Shown: piece after piece, positions 18,321 to 26,846 of the stretch
Position numbering within the stretch: position 1 is the stretch's first letter
Layout of the letters: every line of letters starts with the position of its first letter
Assembly (NCBI GenBank): GCA_033721915.1
Contig: JAWWAC010000002.1
Location: 62,001-126,000 of the forward strand
Origin: REBR01 sp033721915
GTDB lineage: Bacteria; Pseudomonadota; Gammaproteobacteria; Pseudomonadales; Oleiphilaceae
Direction of reading: 5' to 3'
DNA length: 64,000 nucleotides
Notes under the pieces: model-generated
Seen by the model: only the letters and a program-made list of their open reading frames with translations
Databases searched by the model: none
Told to the model about the DNA's origin: nothing
Program-made: the position numbers and the translations under genes

Positions 18321-19091
18321 TCAGGCCACCACCGCCACCGGGTGGGGCTGCCCCGGCTGCTCCAGAAGGTGCAGGTCAATGCCGTAAAGCGCCTTCAGAC
18401 GGGGCCCTGACAGAAGCTCACGGGCGCTGCCATCAAAGGCCAGCTCGCCATGGCGCAAAGCAATGATGCGGTCCGCATAGCGGGCCGCCAGGTTGATATC
18501 GTGGAGTATCACCAGCATGCCCCGCCCCGTGGTGCGGTTGAGATCCTTCAGCAGTGTCATGCATTCGTACTGATGGGAAAGATCCAGTGCCGAGGTGGGC
18601 TCGTCCAGCAACAGCAGCGGAGACTGCTGGGCCAGCAACATGGCAATCCACACACGCTGACGCTCGCCACCGGAGAGCTCGTCCACCAGGCGGTCGGCAT
18701 AGGGCGTGACGGCGGTCTGGGCCATGGCCTTCTCTACAATGACCCGGTCGTCACGTCCCCAGGGACGCAGCAGTCCCCGCCAGGGGAAGCGCCCAAGGCG
18801 CACCAGCTCGCGCACGGTCAGCCCCGCCGCCGGTGGCAGTTGCTGTGGCAGAAACGCCAGTTGCCGTGCCAGTGACTTCTGGCTGTAATCCGCCAGAGGC
18901 CGGTCATTGAGCCGCACCTGGCCCTGCTGTGGTGTGATCTGGCGGGCCAGCAGCTGCATCAGGGTGGACTTGCCGGAGCCGTTGTGGCCGAGCACCACCG
19001 TCAGCTCATCACCGCTGAGATGCAGCCGGTCCAGCCGCAGTATCTCATTGCGCCCGTGGCGCACCCGGATATCAGACAGTGTCAGTTGCAC
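18321..19091 (-). CDS. fhuC: ABC ATPase for ferric hydroxamate uptake (FhuC-like)
   Basis: A 256-residue ATP-binding subunit. Walker A GHNGSGKST, signature LSGGERQR and Walker B LLLLDEPTSALD are intact, and HDINLAARYAD holds the switch His. Start is GTG 19091 because GGAGGA precedes it and the family begins at LTLSDIRVRHG; an ATG at 19253 would add 54 residues lying over fhuF. It overlaps the fhuF end by 20 bp. It powers the FhuB permease. Confidence 0.95.
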   Translation of the reverse strand: MQLTLSDIRVRHGRNEILRLDRLHLSGDELTVVLGHNGSGKSTLMQLLARQITPQQGQVRLNDRPLADYSQKSLARQLAFLPQQLPPAAGLTVRELVRLGRFPWRGLLRPWGRDDRVIVEKAMAQTAVTPYADRLVDELSGGERQRVWIAMLLAQQSPLLLLDEPTSALDLSHQYECMTLLKDLNRTTGRGMLVILHDINLAARYADRIIALRHGELAFDGSARELLSGPRLKALYGIDLHLLEQPGQPHPVAVVA

Positions 19092-19893
19092 GGGACAGTT
19101 CCTCCATTTGCAGTTGCAGGCGTTGCGGCCGTTTGCGCCTGGGGCAGGAAGCACAGATCTCGCCGCCCTGGCGGCGGTAATCCATGCAACAGCCCTTGCG
19201 GTCCAGCACCAGTGCCTCACGGCCGCACTCGAGGCGAACCGGCACCAGGGCACTCTGCTGGGTCAGGCCGGTGGCATCCAGCCATTGCCGGGACAGTGCC
19301 AGTATCTGTCGGGTGGTCAGGGCAGTGCTGATCAGGGGCAGACGACACAGTGCCAGCAGCAGTGTGTCCGCCACCAGGCGCCTGGCGCTGAGTGGCTTGA
19401 TGGCGGTGACCTGGTTGAGCTGTTGCAGCAACTCCTGGCAGAGCCTCTCCAGCATGGCACCGGCCTGCCCGATCGATGGCCGTGACCAGCCCCGGGGCGG
19501 CAGGTAATAGCCCGCCACGATGCCCTTGTAATCCCCCTCGCTGCCCAGCTTCTGGCTCAGCGCCGTCAGTGGCGGCACCAGCCCGGCCCCATGTACCGCC
19601 GCCACCGCCAGGAACACCGGCTGCCAGTGCAGCAGTGTCCAGCAGCGCACGGACCAGTAAGGCATGCCCGCCTGGGGAAAGGCTTGCTGCCAGTGCTGAT
19701 ACAGGGCGCTGATGGCGTCCCGGTTGTCACAACCGGCTCGGATCAGCCATGGGGCCTTTCCCCGGCCACCGGCCGACGGATGCACCGGGCCCCGGGGGTC
19801 TGGCAGCGGCGGATCCAGCGCCTCCAGGGCGGGGTGCATCCTCAGCGCCAGAGACCTGAAACGGGCCTGCTCTGTGGTGACGGCTAAAGCCAT
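19072..19893 (-). CDS. fhuF: Siderophore-iron reductase FhuF
   Basis: Cytosolic 2Fe-2S reductase releasing iron from ferric hydroxamates. The C-terminus carries the FhuF cluster pattern Cys-Cys-x10-Cys-x2-Cys (CCMDYRR...ICASC). ATG 19893 is preferred, giving 273 residues; a TTG at 19935 would add 14 but lacks a spaced ribosome site. It is first in the uptake operon, directly under a Fur-like site. Its presence supports a hydroxamate rather than catechol substrate for the whole locus. Confidence 0.92.
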   Translation of the reverse strand: MALAVTTEQARFRSLALRMHPALEALDPPLPDPRGPVHPSAGGRGKAPWLIRAGCDNRDAISALYQHWQQAFPQAGMPYWSVRCWTLLHWQPVFLAVAAVHGAGLVPPLTALSQKLGSEGDYKGIVAGYYLPPRGWSRPSIGQAGAMLERLCQELLQQLNQVTAIKPLSARRLVADTLLLALCRLPLISTALTTRQILALSRQWLDATGLTQQSALVPVRLECGREALVLDRKGCCMDYRRQGGEICASCPRRKRPQRLQLQMEELSRATDTV

Positions 19894-20004
19894 GATTGCC
19901 TGCCAGGAACGGGTGAGACGTGGAGCCTTGATCAACCTTTGAGGATGCCGGGAATGGCACTTCCCCTTGATGGGTCAGTATGCCCCCAAGCCGCACTTAA
20001 CGCA

Positions 20005-20023
20005 AATGCCAATCAGTCTTATT
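20005..20023 (-). promoter_or_regulatory. Candidate Fur box upstream of fhuF operon
   Basis: AATGCCAATCAGTCTTATT matches most positions of the Fur pattern AATGAGAATCATTCTCATT. It sits 110 bp upstream of the fhuF ATG, in the space shared with the divergent cfa-like gene. Confidence 0.55.
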
Positions 20024-20077
20024 CAGACTCCTGGCGGGGCCACTCCCCCTCTCCGGACATTCACACGACAGGGGCGG

Positions 20078-20107
20078 TTGTGATTGCACCTGTTTACTTT
20101 CTATACT
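20078..20107 (+). promoter_or_regulatory. Promoter of the cfa-like operon
   Basis: TTGTGA (20078-20083), an 18-base spacer and TATACT (20102-20107) lie 32 bp before the cfa-like ATG. It is separate from the Fur-like site about 55 bp upstream. Confidence 0.45.
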
Positions 20108-20138
20108 GAATCAGGGACGACGACTCGGGAGATTCGCC

Positions 20139-21476
20139 ATGGCAATCAAGGAAAACCGACAGAGCCTGTCAGGGGAGACGCACGACGAGAGCGTTTCCCG
20201 CATCGCAGCCAGCAGGAGCAACCCATTCCTACCCCGCAGCCAGCCACAGACACCGGCCGGCAGCCCGCTGCCACCGGAGCGCTGGATGGCGGAAAAATTC
20301 CTCTCACTGGCGGGCAATCCGCCACTGGCACTGAACCTCTGGGACCGGGAGGAAGCCCGACCGGACAACAGTCCGGTTCATTACACCCTCAGGGTGTCGG
20401 ACAGGGCGGCCCTGTACGAGCTGATGAGCAAGCCCAACCTGGCCTTTGGCGACCTCTACAGCACGGGCCGGCTACAGATCAGCGGCCACCTGCCGGATTT
20501 CCTGTACGCGCTCTACCACAGCACCAACAAGGCCCATGCCAGCCTTCCGAAATGGCTGCAGATGCTGTGGCGAGACCAGAAACCCCGCGCCACCGGCCTG
20601 AAAGAGGCCCGCAGCAATATCCACCACCACTACGACCTGGGCAACGATTTCTACAAGCTGTGGCTGGACCGTGACCACATGCAGTACACCTGCGCCTATT
20701 ACGAATCCCCGGACATGACCCTGGAGCAGGCACAGCGCGCCAAGCTGGAGCTGGTCTGCCGCAAGCTCCACCTGCGCCCCGGCCAGAGCGTGGTGGAGGC
20801 CGGCTGCGGCTGGGGCGGACTGGCCCGTTACATGGCCCGTGAATACGGCGTCAAGGTGCGCGCCTTCAACATCTCACAGGAGCAGGTCAGCTACGCCAGG
20901 GAGCAGGCCGCCCGTGAAGGGCTGCAGGACCGGGTGGAGTATGTGCTGGACGATTACCGCAATATCAGTGGCGAGTGTGACGCCTTTGTCTCGGTGGGCA
21001 TGCTCGAGCATGTGGGCACCGAGAACTACCCCACACTGGCGGCACTGATCAAGCGCCACCTGAGCCGTGACGGGCTGGCACTGATCCACACCATCGGCCG
21101 CAACCAGCCGGCACTGATCAATGCCTGGATCGAGAAGCGCATCTTCCCCGGGGCCTACCCACCCAGCATTACGGAGCTCACCGCACTGGCCGAGTCCGGC
21201 CCTTTCTCGGTGCTGGACATTGAAAACCTCCGTCTTCATTACGCCAGCACACTGGAGCACTGGCTGGAGCGTTTCGAGGCCAGCGCCGACCAGGTGCGTG
21301 AGTTTCACGACGAGAACTTTGTGCGGGCCTGGCGGCTGTATCTGGCCGGCTCCATTGCCGCATTCCGCACCAGCAACCTGCAGCTGTTCCAGATGGTGAT
21401 GGCCCACCCGGAGAACAACCGGATTCCACGCCATCGCCAGCCACTGTTCGACCCCAACACCCGGGAGTATTTCTGA
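20139..21476 (+). CDS. Cyclopropane-fatty-acid synthase-like SAM methyltransferase
   Basis: A 445-residue member of the Cfa/mycolic-acid methyltransferase family acting on unsaturated acyl chains of membrane phospholipids. An N-terminal domain (~50-150) precedes the methyltransferase core: IHHHYDLGNDFYKLWLD, the SAM loop VEAGCGWGGLARYMA, and SVGMLEHVGTENY, all family hallmarks. The first ~45 residues are polar and variable. Its stop TGA shares a base with the ATG of a flavoprotein reductase, so the two are coupled and may act in sequence. Because of that partner, the product may be a methyl-branched or otherwise modified chain instead of a plain cyclopropane; this is inference. Confidence 0.88.
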   Translation: MAIKENRQSLSGETHDESVSRIAASRSNPFLPRSQPQTPAGSPLPPERWMAEKFLSLAGNPPLALNLWDREEARPDNSPVHYTLRVSDRAALYELMSKPNLAFGDLYSTGRLQISGHLPDFLYALYHSTNKAHASLPKWLQMLWRDQKPRATGLKEARSNIHHHYDLGNDFYKLWLDRDHMQYTCAYYESPDMTLEQAQRAKLELVCRKLHLRPGQSVVEAGCGWGGLARYMAREYGVKVRAFNISQEQVSYAREQAAREGLQDRVEYVLDDYRNISGECDAFVSVGMLEHVGTENYPTLAALIKRHLSRDGLALIHTIGRNQPALINAWIEKRIFPGAYPPSITELTALAESGPFSVLDIENLRLHYASTLEHWLERFEASADQVREFHDENFVRAWRLYLAGSIAAFRTSNLQLFQMVMAHPENNRIPRHRQPLFDPNTREYF

Positions 21477-22615
21477 TGACGGACACCTATGACGCCATTA
21501 TTGTCGGCGGCGGCCCTGCCGGTTCCACACTGGCCTGGGCACTCACCCGCCAGGGGCGCCGTGCGCTGGTGCTGGACAAACAGGACTTCCCGCGGGACAA
21601 GACCTGCGCCGGATGGGTCACACCGGCGGTACTCAGGGCCCTTGAGATCAGCCCTGGCGAATACAGCCGTGAGCGGGTAATGCAGCCCATCTACCGCTTC
21701 CGCATCGGCATGATGGGGCAGAAGCCGGTGGAGAACGACCATGGCGATACGCCCGTGAGCTACGGCATCCGTCGCTGCGAATTCGACGATTACCTGTTGC
21801 GCCGCAGTGGTGCCACTCTGGCACTGAATGAGAAGTTCCGCACCATGGAGCGGGACGATCAGGGCCTGTGGCAGGTCAATGAGCGCTACCGGGCCCCCGT
21901 GGTGATCGGCGCCGGCGGGCACTTCTGCCCCGTGGCGGCCCGTATCGGCGCAGGCCCAGGGCGCCACGAAACCGCCGTGGTGGCCAAGGAGGTGGAGTTT
22001 GCCATGACACCGGAGCAGGCACGGGACTGCCTGGTGCGGGGTGACACACCGGAGCTGTGGTTCTGCCGGGACCTGGTGGGCTACGCCTGGGTCTTCCGCA
22101 AGGGGCACTACCTGAATGTGGGCCTTGGCCGTGAGGACAACCACCGGCTGGGGGATCATCTGCAGGCCTTTGTGCAGGACATGCAGCAAGCCGGGCGCAT
22201 CCCGGAGGACATGCCAGGGCGCTTCCAGGGCCACGCCTACCTGCTCTACGACCACGCCCCCAGGCCACTGCTGGATGACGGCGTGATGCTCATCGGCGAT
22301 GCCGCCGGCCTGGCCTACACGCAAAGCGGTGAGGGCATACGCCCGGCAGTGGAGTCGGCACTGATGGCCGCCGGTGTGATCGCCAGGGCCTCAGGCTCCG
22401 ATTACAGTGCCAGCACACTGGCCCCCTATGAGCAGCAGCTGCAGGCCCGCTTCGGCCGTCGCCACAACCCCGGAGAGCAGGGCCTGGCCATCCCCGACTG
22501 GGCCCGCAACCATCTGGCGCCGGCGCTGATGCGCACCCACTGGTTCACCCGCAAGGTGGTCACACAGCGGTGGTTTCTGCACGAGCATGTGCCGGCCCTG
22601 TCACTGACCGGCTGA
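21476..22615 (+). CDS. FAD-dependent reductase, geranylgeranyl reductase family
   Basis: A 379-residue flavoprotein. The dinucleotide fold VGGGPAGSTLAWALTRQGR opens the protein, FPRDKTCAGWVT follows as in geranylgeranyl reductases, and LIGDAAGLAYTQSGEGIRPAVESA is the second FAD motif. Such enzymes saturate isolated C=C bonds in lipid chains. Overlap with the methyltransferase stop (TGATG) implies a shared substrate, probably an unsaturated acyl chain. A hairpin follows the stop. Actual substrate is unknown. Confidence 0.85.
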   Translation: MTDTYDAIIVGGGPAGSTLAWALTRQGRRALVLDKQDFPRDKTCAGWVTPAVLRALEISPGEYSRERVMQPIYRFRIGMMGQKPVENDHGDTPVSYGIRRCEFDDYLLRRSGATLALNEKFRTMERDDQGLWQVNERYRAPVVIGAGGHFCPVAARIGAGPGRHETAVVAKEVEFAMTPEQARDCLVRGDTPELWFCRDLVGYAWVFRKGHYLNVGLGREDNHRLGDHLQAFVQDMQQAGRIPEDMPGRFQGHAYLLYDHAPRPLLDDGVMLIGDAAGLAYTQSGEGIRPAVESALMAAGVIARASGSDYSASTLAPYEQQLQARFGRRHNPGEQGLAIPDWARNHLAPALMRTHWFTRKVVTQRWFLHEHVPALSLTG

Positions 22616-22645
22616 CAAAAAAATGCCCCCGCAAGCGGGGGCATT
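22616..22645. terminator. Terminator between the reductase gene and dps
   Basis: AATGCCCCCGC (22622-22632), loop AA, GCGGGGGCATT (22635-22645): a perfect 11 bp stem. On the minus strand it is followed by a T-run, so it is a strong terminator for dps; in the plus direction the T-run is absent. Confidence 0.85.
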
Positions 22646-22672
22646 GTGGACGGTCATTATAGCCCTGGCGGG

Positions 22673-23146
22673 TTATTTGCCAAGAAAGCTGCGGTACATC
22701 CAGACCGTCTTTTCCTGCTCGGTGATATAATCACTCATCAGTGAGTTGGTACCTTCGTCATCCGCCTCTGCCGACTCGTGCAGCAGCTTGCGCTGTTTCT
22801 CCAGTATCGTGGTGAAGCTCTCGAGGATGTACTCCATACACTGGTTGCCGTCACTGACGTCCTGACGCTCGGGAATGGCCGACTTGTTGGTGTAGGCACT
22901 GTAGGTGTGCATGGGGCGGTGACCCAGTGTCAGAATGCGCTCGGCCACTTCGTCGATCTTCATCAACAGGTCGTCGTACAGCTCCTCGAATTTCACATGC
23001 AGCTCGAAGAACTTGTCACCCTTGATGTTCCAGTGGTAACCACGGACGTTCATGTAAAACACCTGATAGTTGGCCAACAGGTCATTGAGACCTTCCGCCA
23101 GGCTCTGGGTCTTGGCCGTATCCAGGCCGATCATGTTCTTGGACAT
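22673..23146 (-). CDS. dps: Dps-family ferritin / DNA-protection protein
   Basis: A 157-residue four-helix protein forming a dodecamer that oxidises and stores iron and shields DNA. The ferroxidase-centre segment is visible in helix 1-2: NVRGYHWNIKGDKFFELHVKFEELYDDL, with the conserved His, Asp and Glu. AGGAGAG precedes the ATG. It is a single-gene unit ending at a strong terminator. It complements the iron-uptake genes next door by sequestering iron. Confidence 0.93.
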   Translation of the reverse strand: MSKNMIGLDTAKTQSLAEGLNDLLANYQVFYMNVRGYHWNIKGDKFFELHVKFEELYDDLLMKIDEVAERILTLGHRPMHTYSAYTNKSAIPERQDVSDGNQCMEYILESFTTILEKQRKLLHESAEADDEGTNSLMSDYITEQEKTVWMYRSFLGK

Positions 23147-23406
23147 AGACTACTCTCCTTTGTCGAATGCTCTTCTATTCGCTGTGAATTCTGAATTTAA
23201 TCAATCCGGCAGCTTAGTAACAGCACTTATTCATGACTTACGGACAGCATAACGAATTGGTTCCGTCAGTTGTGGGGTCAGGACTTTGGATTTTCAATGC
23301 GACTGATAGATCCTTGCTATGATGACACCATGACTCTGGCCCAGTCTGGACACAACCGGGTACGGGGGCAATGATAACCACTGACCCACTGAACATGGAC
23401 AATGCC
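23147..23406. other. Divergent intergenic region, dps / secretin-N-like gene
   Basis: About 260 bases without a supported gene. TATGAT at 23318-23323 is a possible -10 element for the rightward gene, without a convincing -35. A GGGGTCAGGACTTTGGATTTT segment begins at 23276 and resembles the GGGGTCGGACC head of the repeats after purD. No OxyR-like site was recognised for dps. Confidence 0.4.
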
Positions 23407-24135
23407 ATGACTCACCGCTTAAACCTGAGCTGCCTGACCGCCTTGCTGCTTGTGACGCTGATGGCGACCAGCGCCATGGCCAAACCCGAGGTGCATGTGT
23501 TTGAGCTGGAAAACCGCAGCGCCTCCTCGTTGCTGCCCCAGCTTCAGTCCCTCTATCAGGGAGAGGACATTGTCTTCTCGCCGGATGGGCAAAAACTGAT
23601 GGTGCGTGCCGAGGCGGAGCAGCTGGCGGAAATCGACCAGTTGCTGAACACACTGGATGTGCCGGCCAGGCAGCTGCGTATCCGACTGCGGGAGTTGCGC
23701 GGTGGCCAGGAGAACAGCAACAGCCGCAGCTACAGCACACAGCGCCAGAGCGAGCAGAGCCTGACCATGCAGGACGGCCAGGTGGCCAGCATCCGCTCCG
23801 GTGAGATCCGCCGGGTGCCGGTGGCCGTGCGCGGTGGCCGCGACCCGGCGGCCATTCTGGAGGAGGTGGACCTGACCAGCGGCTTCCTGGTACAGCCCAA
23901 TGTGCTCAGCGAGCAGCAGGTGGAACTGCAGATCACCGCCATCAGGAACGACCCGGTGGTGGGCATGCCGGGCCATGAGACGGCGGCGGTGGTGACACTG
24001 CGCCGTGTGAGCCCGGGGGAGTGGGTAACGCTGGGTGAGGAAAGCAGCCGGCGCCAGAGCGACGGGCGACGTGTCATTTCCACGGAAACCGCCAGCGACC
24101 GTCGCTGGCAGATACAGGTGGAGCTGCTGGACTAG
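23407..24135 (+). CDS. Exported protein with secretin-N-like (NolW-type) domain
   Basis: A 242-residue protein from ATG 23407, chosen because it gives a clean signal peptide (HRLNLSCLTALLLVTLMATSAMAKP). An upstream ATG at 23371 would place 12 uncharged residues before it. Residues ~24-80 (VHVFELENRSASSLLPQL ... LDVPARQLRIRL) match the alternating pattern of the short secretin N domain. No secretin pore domain follows; instead there is a Gln/Ser-rich linker and a beta-rich C-terminus. It may be a periplasmic accessory to an outer-membrane complex, but nothing adjacent supports a specific system. Confidence 0.75.
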   Translation: MTHRLNLSCLTALLLVTLMATSAMAKPEVHVFELENRSASSLLPQLQSLYQGEDIVFSPDGQKLMVRAEAEQLAEIDQLLNTLDVPARQLRIRLRELRGGQENSNSRSYSTQRQSEQSLTMQDGQVASIRSGEIRRVPVAVRGGRDPAAILEEVDLTSGFLVQPNVLSEQQVELQITAIRNDPVVGMPGHETAAVVTLRRVSPGEWVTLGEESSRRQSDGRRVISTETASDRRWQIQVELLD

Positions 24136-24141
24136 CCGGCA

Positions 24142-24618
24142 CTAACTGCGGAGCAGCAGTGCCTTGGCCTCATTGGCACGGGCCGCCAGTGCGTTGTCGC
24201 CGCCACGGTCCGGATGCACCCGCTGCATCAGTCGGCGGTGTGCCATCACGATCTCCTCACGGCTGGCGGTGGCCGTCACCCCCAGCAGCTCACGGGCCTG
24301 GGCCAGTGTCATGGGGCCGTCATCCACCGGGGCCTCCCGTGCCTGCTCACCCGCACTGGCAGCACCACCACCGGCCGAGAACAGGGCCCGCAGACGGCGC
24401 AGAAAGGCCACGCGACGCAACCAGGGCAAGGCGGCCATCACCAGGCCGGCGAGAAAATGCACGCGGCCTGTCACCACCAGCACCAGACTCAGCACCGCCA
24501 CACCGCTCACCACTGCGTAAAAAAGGCCACGGCGACGCTGCTCCGGCGTGGCCTGCTGCCACTGGCGTAACAGCAGAAACAGCAGCAGTGTCAGTAACAG
24601 CCCGAAAAACAGATGCAT
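24142..24618 (-). CDS. Membrane-anchored J-domain protein
   Basis: A 158-residue protein with two N-terminal membrane helices (LFFGLLLTLLLFLLL and YAVVSGVAVLSLVLVV) and a C-terminal J domain. HPDRGGDN supplies the HPD motif that stimulates a DnaK-type ATPase. Start ATG 24618 follows GAGG; a longer in-frame reading adds 16 residues without support. The architecture resembles DjlC/TIM14-like tethered co-chaperones. It ends 6 bases from the preceding convergent gene. Confidence 0.85.
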   Translation of the reverse strand: MHLFFGLLLTLLLFLLLRQWQQATPEQRRRGLFYAVVSGVAVLSLVLVVTGRVHFLAGLVMAALPWLRRVAFLRRLRALFSAGGGAASAGEQAREAPVDDGPMTLAQARELLGVTATASREEIVMAHRRLMQRVHPDRGGDNALAARANEAKALLLRS

Positions 24619-24734
24619 GAAAAGAGACCTCGGAACACTTGTGACGGGCATTATACCCCATGACAATCCCGGCAGGGCCCGGCATCTTTTCTATACTGAC
24701 CGCAGCGTATGACCATTCCTTGTCAGGGGACCTT

Positions 24735-26030
24735 ATGGATATCCACAGCAACCAGTACTTCGCCATCAACCTCAATGTCCGGGGCATACAGCCATCGGCC
24801 ACATTGCGCATCAATGAGCACAGCAATGAACTGATGGCCGCCGGGCGCCGGATCATCAAGCTGGGCCTGGGCCAGTCCCCCTTTCCGGTGCCTCCCTCCG
24901 TGGTGCAGTCACTGCGGGACAATGCCTGGCAGAAGGACTATCTGCCGGTGAAGGGGCTGAAAAGACTGCGCCAGGCCATTGCCGATTACAGCAACCGCAG
25001 CCAGGGGGTGAAGGCCCGTGCGGAGGATGTACTGGTGGGGCCAGGCTCCAAGGAGCTGCTGTTTCTGCTGCAGCTGGCCTTCTACGGGGATCTGCTGATC
25101 CCCCGCCCCAGCTGGGTCAGCTACGCGCCACAGGCGCGTATCATCGGGCGCACCGTGCACTGGCTGCCCACCCATGCCCGCAACAACTGGCAGCTGACCG
25201 CCGATGAGCTGGACATTATCTGCCGTGACGACCCGACCCGTCCGCGCATACTGATCATCAACTACCCCTCCAACCCCACCGGCTGCACCTACAGCGACGA
25301 GCAGCTTCTGGCCATTGCCAATGTGGCCCGCAAGTACAAGCTGGTGCTGCTCTCCGATGAGATCTACAGCGAGCTGCACTACCAGGGCCAGCACAAGTCC
25401 ATTGCCCGCTATTACCCGGAAGGCACCATTATCAGCAATGGACTGAGCAAGTGGTGCGGTGCCGGTGGCTGGCGCCTGGGCTACTGCGTCTTCCCGGAGG
25501 AGCTGCGGCCACTGCAGGACGCCATGGCCATTATCGCCAGTGAGACCTTCACCGCCACCAGCGCCCCCATACAGTACGCCGCCGTCAGTGCCTTCGAGGG
25601 CAGTGAGGCCATCAGCGATTATCTCCACCACAGCCGTCGCATCCTGTCGGCACTGGGGGATTACTTCTACCGCCGCCTCACGGCCATGGGGCTGGATCTG
25701 GCCGCGCCACAGGGGGGCTTTTATGTCTTCCCGGACTTCAGCGCCTACCAGCAGGCACTGGCAAAGCGGGATATCCGCACCAGCGCCGCACTGGCCACGG
25801 CACTGCTGGAGGAGACCGGGGTGGCCATGCTGCCGGCCAGCGATTTCGGCTTTCTGCCGGACACACTGAGCACCCGCATGGCCTTCGTGGACTTTGACGG
25901 ACAGCAGGCCCTTGACCTGGCCATGGCGGACTATCAGGATCAGGACATTGACGAGGCCTTTATACACAGCGCCTGTCCGCGCCTGGAACAGGCACTGGAC
26001 GCGCTGGGCCACTGGCTGGACACCCTGTGA
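24735..26030 (+). CDS. Class I/II PLP aminotransferase
   Basis: A 431-residue fold-type I aminotransferase from ATG 24735, preceded by AGGGGA. NYPSNPTG (176-183), the Asp in LLSDEIYSELHY (208), the Schiff-base Lys239 in SNGLSKWCGAGGWRLGY and the substrate Arg247 are all in place. Family relatives transfer amino groups to aspartate-, aromatic- or kynurenine-type acceptors; the sequence does not specify which. The phosphatase-like gene starts 12 bases later, so they are probably co-transcribed. Confidence 0.88.
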   Translation: MDIHSNQYFAINLNVRGIQPSATLRINEHSNELMAAGRRIIKLGLGQSPFPVPPSVVQSLRDNAWQKDYLPVKGLKRLRQAIADYSNRSQGVKARAEDVLVGPGSKELLFLLQLAFYGDLLIPRPSWVSYAPQARIIGRTVHWLPTHARNNWQLTADELDIICRDDPTRPRILIINYPSNPTGCTYSDEQLLAIANVARKYKLVLLSDEIYSELHYQGQHKSIARYYPEGTIISNGLSKWCGAGGWRLGYCVFPEELRPLQDAMAIIASETFTATSAPIQYAAVSAFEGSEAISDYLHHSRRILSALGDYFYRRLTAMGLDLAAPQGGFYVFPDFSAYQQALAKRDIRTSAALATALLEETGVAMLPASDFGFLPDTLSTRMAFVDFDGQQALDLAMADYQDQDIDEAFIHSACPRLEQALDALGHWLDTL

Positions 26031-26041
26031 CAGGACACACC

Positions 26042-26836
26042 ATGAACGACATTGCCCGGTTTGCACTGGACACCGCCCTGGAGGCGGGAGCACTGATAGT
26101 GGAGGAGCGTGCCCGGGGGCTGGAACACGACTACAAGGACGGCCAGGAGCTGGTCACCCAGGCGGACCTCAAGGCCGACCGGCTGATCGGTGACGCCATC
26201 CGCGCCCGCTTCCCGCAACATCGCATCCTCTCCGAGGAGGCCATGCCGGATCTGCGCCAGGCCCGTGAGCTGGAAACGCCCCTGTGGATCATCGACCCCA
26301 TCGACGGCACCGTCAATTACGCCTACGGCCACAGCCAAGTGGCGGTATCCATTGCCTATGCGGAAAAGGGCCGGGTGCAGTGCGGCGTGGTACATGCGCC
26401 CTTTCAGGGGGAGACGTTCAGGGCCAGTCGTGGCGAGGGGGCTTTTCTCAATGACCGGCCCATCGCCCCCAGCGGTGGCCAGTCACTGCGACAGTCACTG
26501 GTGGCCACGGGCTTTCCCTACGGCAAGGAGAACCTGCGACCGCTGCTGGACCGGCTGGACAAGGTACTGCACCAGTGCCGTGACATACGCAGGAATGGCT
26601 CGGCGGCACTGGATATCTGCTGGGTGGCGGCGGGGCGTCTGGACAGTTATTACGAGACGGTAAGCCCCTGGGACTTTGCCGCGGCACGGCTGATCGCCAT
26701 GGAGGCGGGGGCCAGAGCCGGGCATTTCTCACCGGTACCGGAAGGCTACCCGGAGGATCTGTGGGGGCAGGATATCCTGATCAGCACACCGGCACTGTTT
26801 GCCCCCATGCAGTCGCTGCTCGCCTCCTGCCCGTGA
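26042..26836 (+). CDS. Inositol-monophosphatase-family phosphatase
   Basis: A 264-residue Mg-dependent sugar-phosphatase fold from ATG 26042 (AGGA six bases upstream). Metal-site segments are LVTQADLKADR, LSEEA, the signature WIIDPIDGTVNYAYG and the distal WDFAAARLIAMEAGA. Relatives hydrolyse inositol phosphates, fructose-1,6-bisphosphate or PAP (CysQ), and SuhB also acts in rRNA antitermination; residue pattern alone does not choose between them. It converges on slmA with a 10 bp gap. Confidence 0.88.
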   Translation: MNDIARFALDTALEAGALIVEERARGLEHDYKDGQELVTQADLKADRLIGDAIRARFPQHRILSEEAMPDLRQARELETPLWIIDPIDGTVNYAYGHSQVAVSIAYAEKGRVQCGVVHAPFQGETFRASRGEGAFLNDRPIAPSGGQSLRQSLVATGFPYGKENLRPLLDRLDKVLHQCRDIRRNGSAALDICWVAAGRLDSYYETVSPWDFAAARLIAMEAGARAGHFSPVPEGYPEDLWGQDILISTPALFAPMQSLLASCP

Positions 26837-26846
26837 AGCGCCGGCT

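Noticed and set aside
24909..26093. A 394-codon minus-strand frame opposite the aminotransferase
   Set aside because: Antisense shadow; the aminotransferase shows all PLP-site residues.
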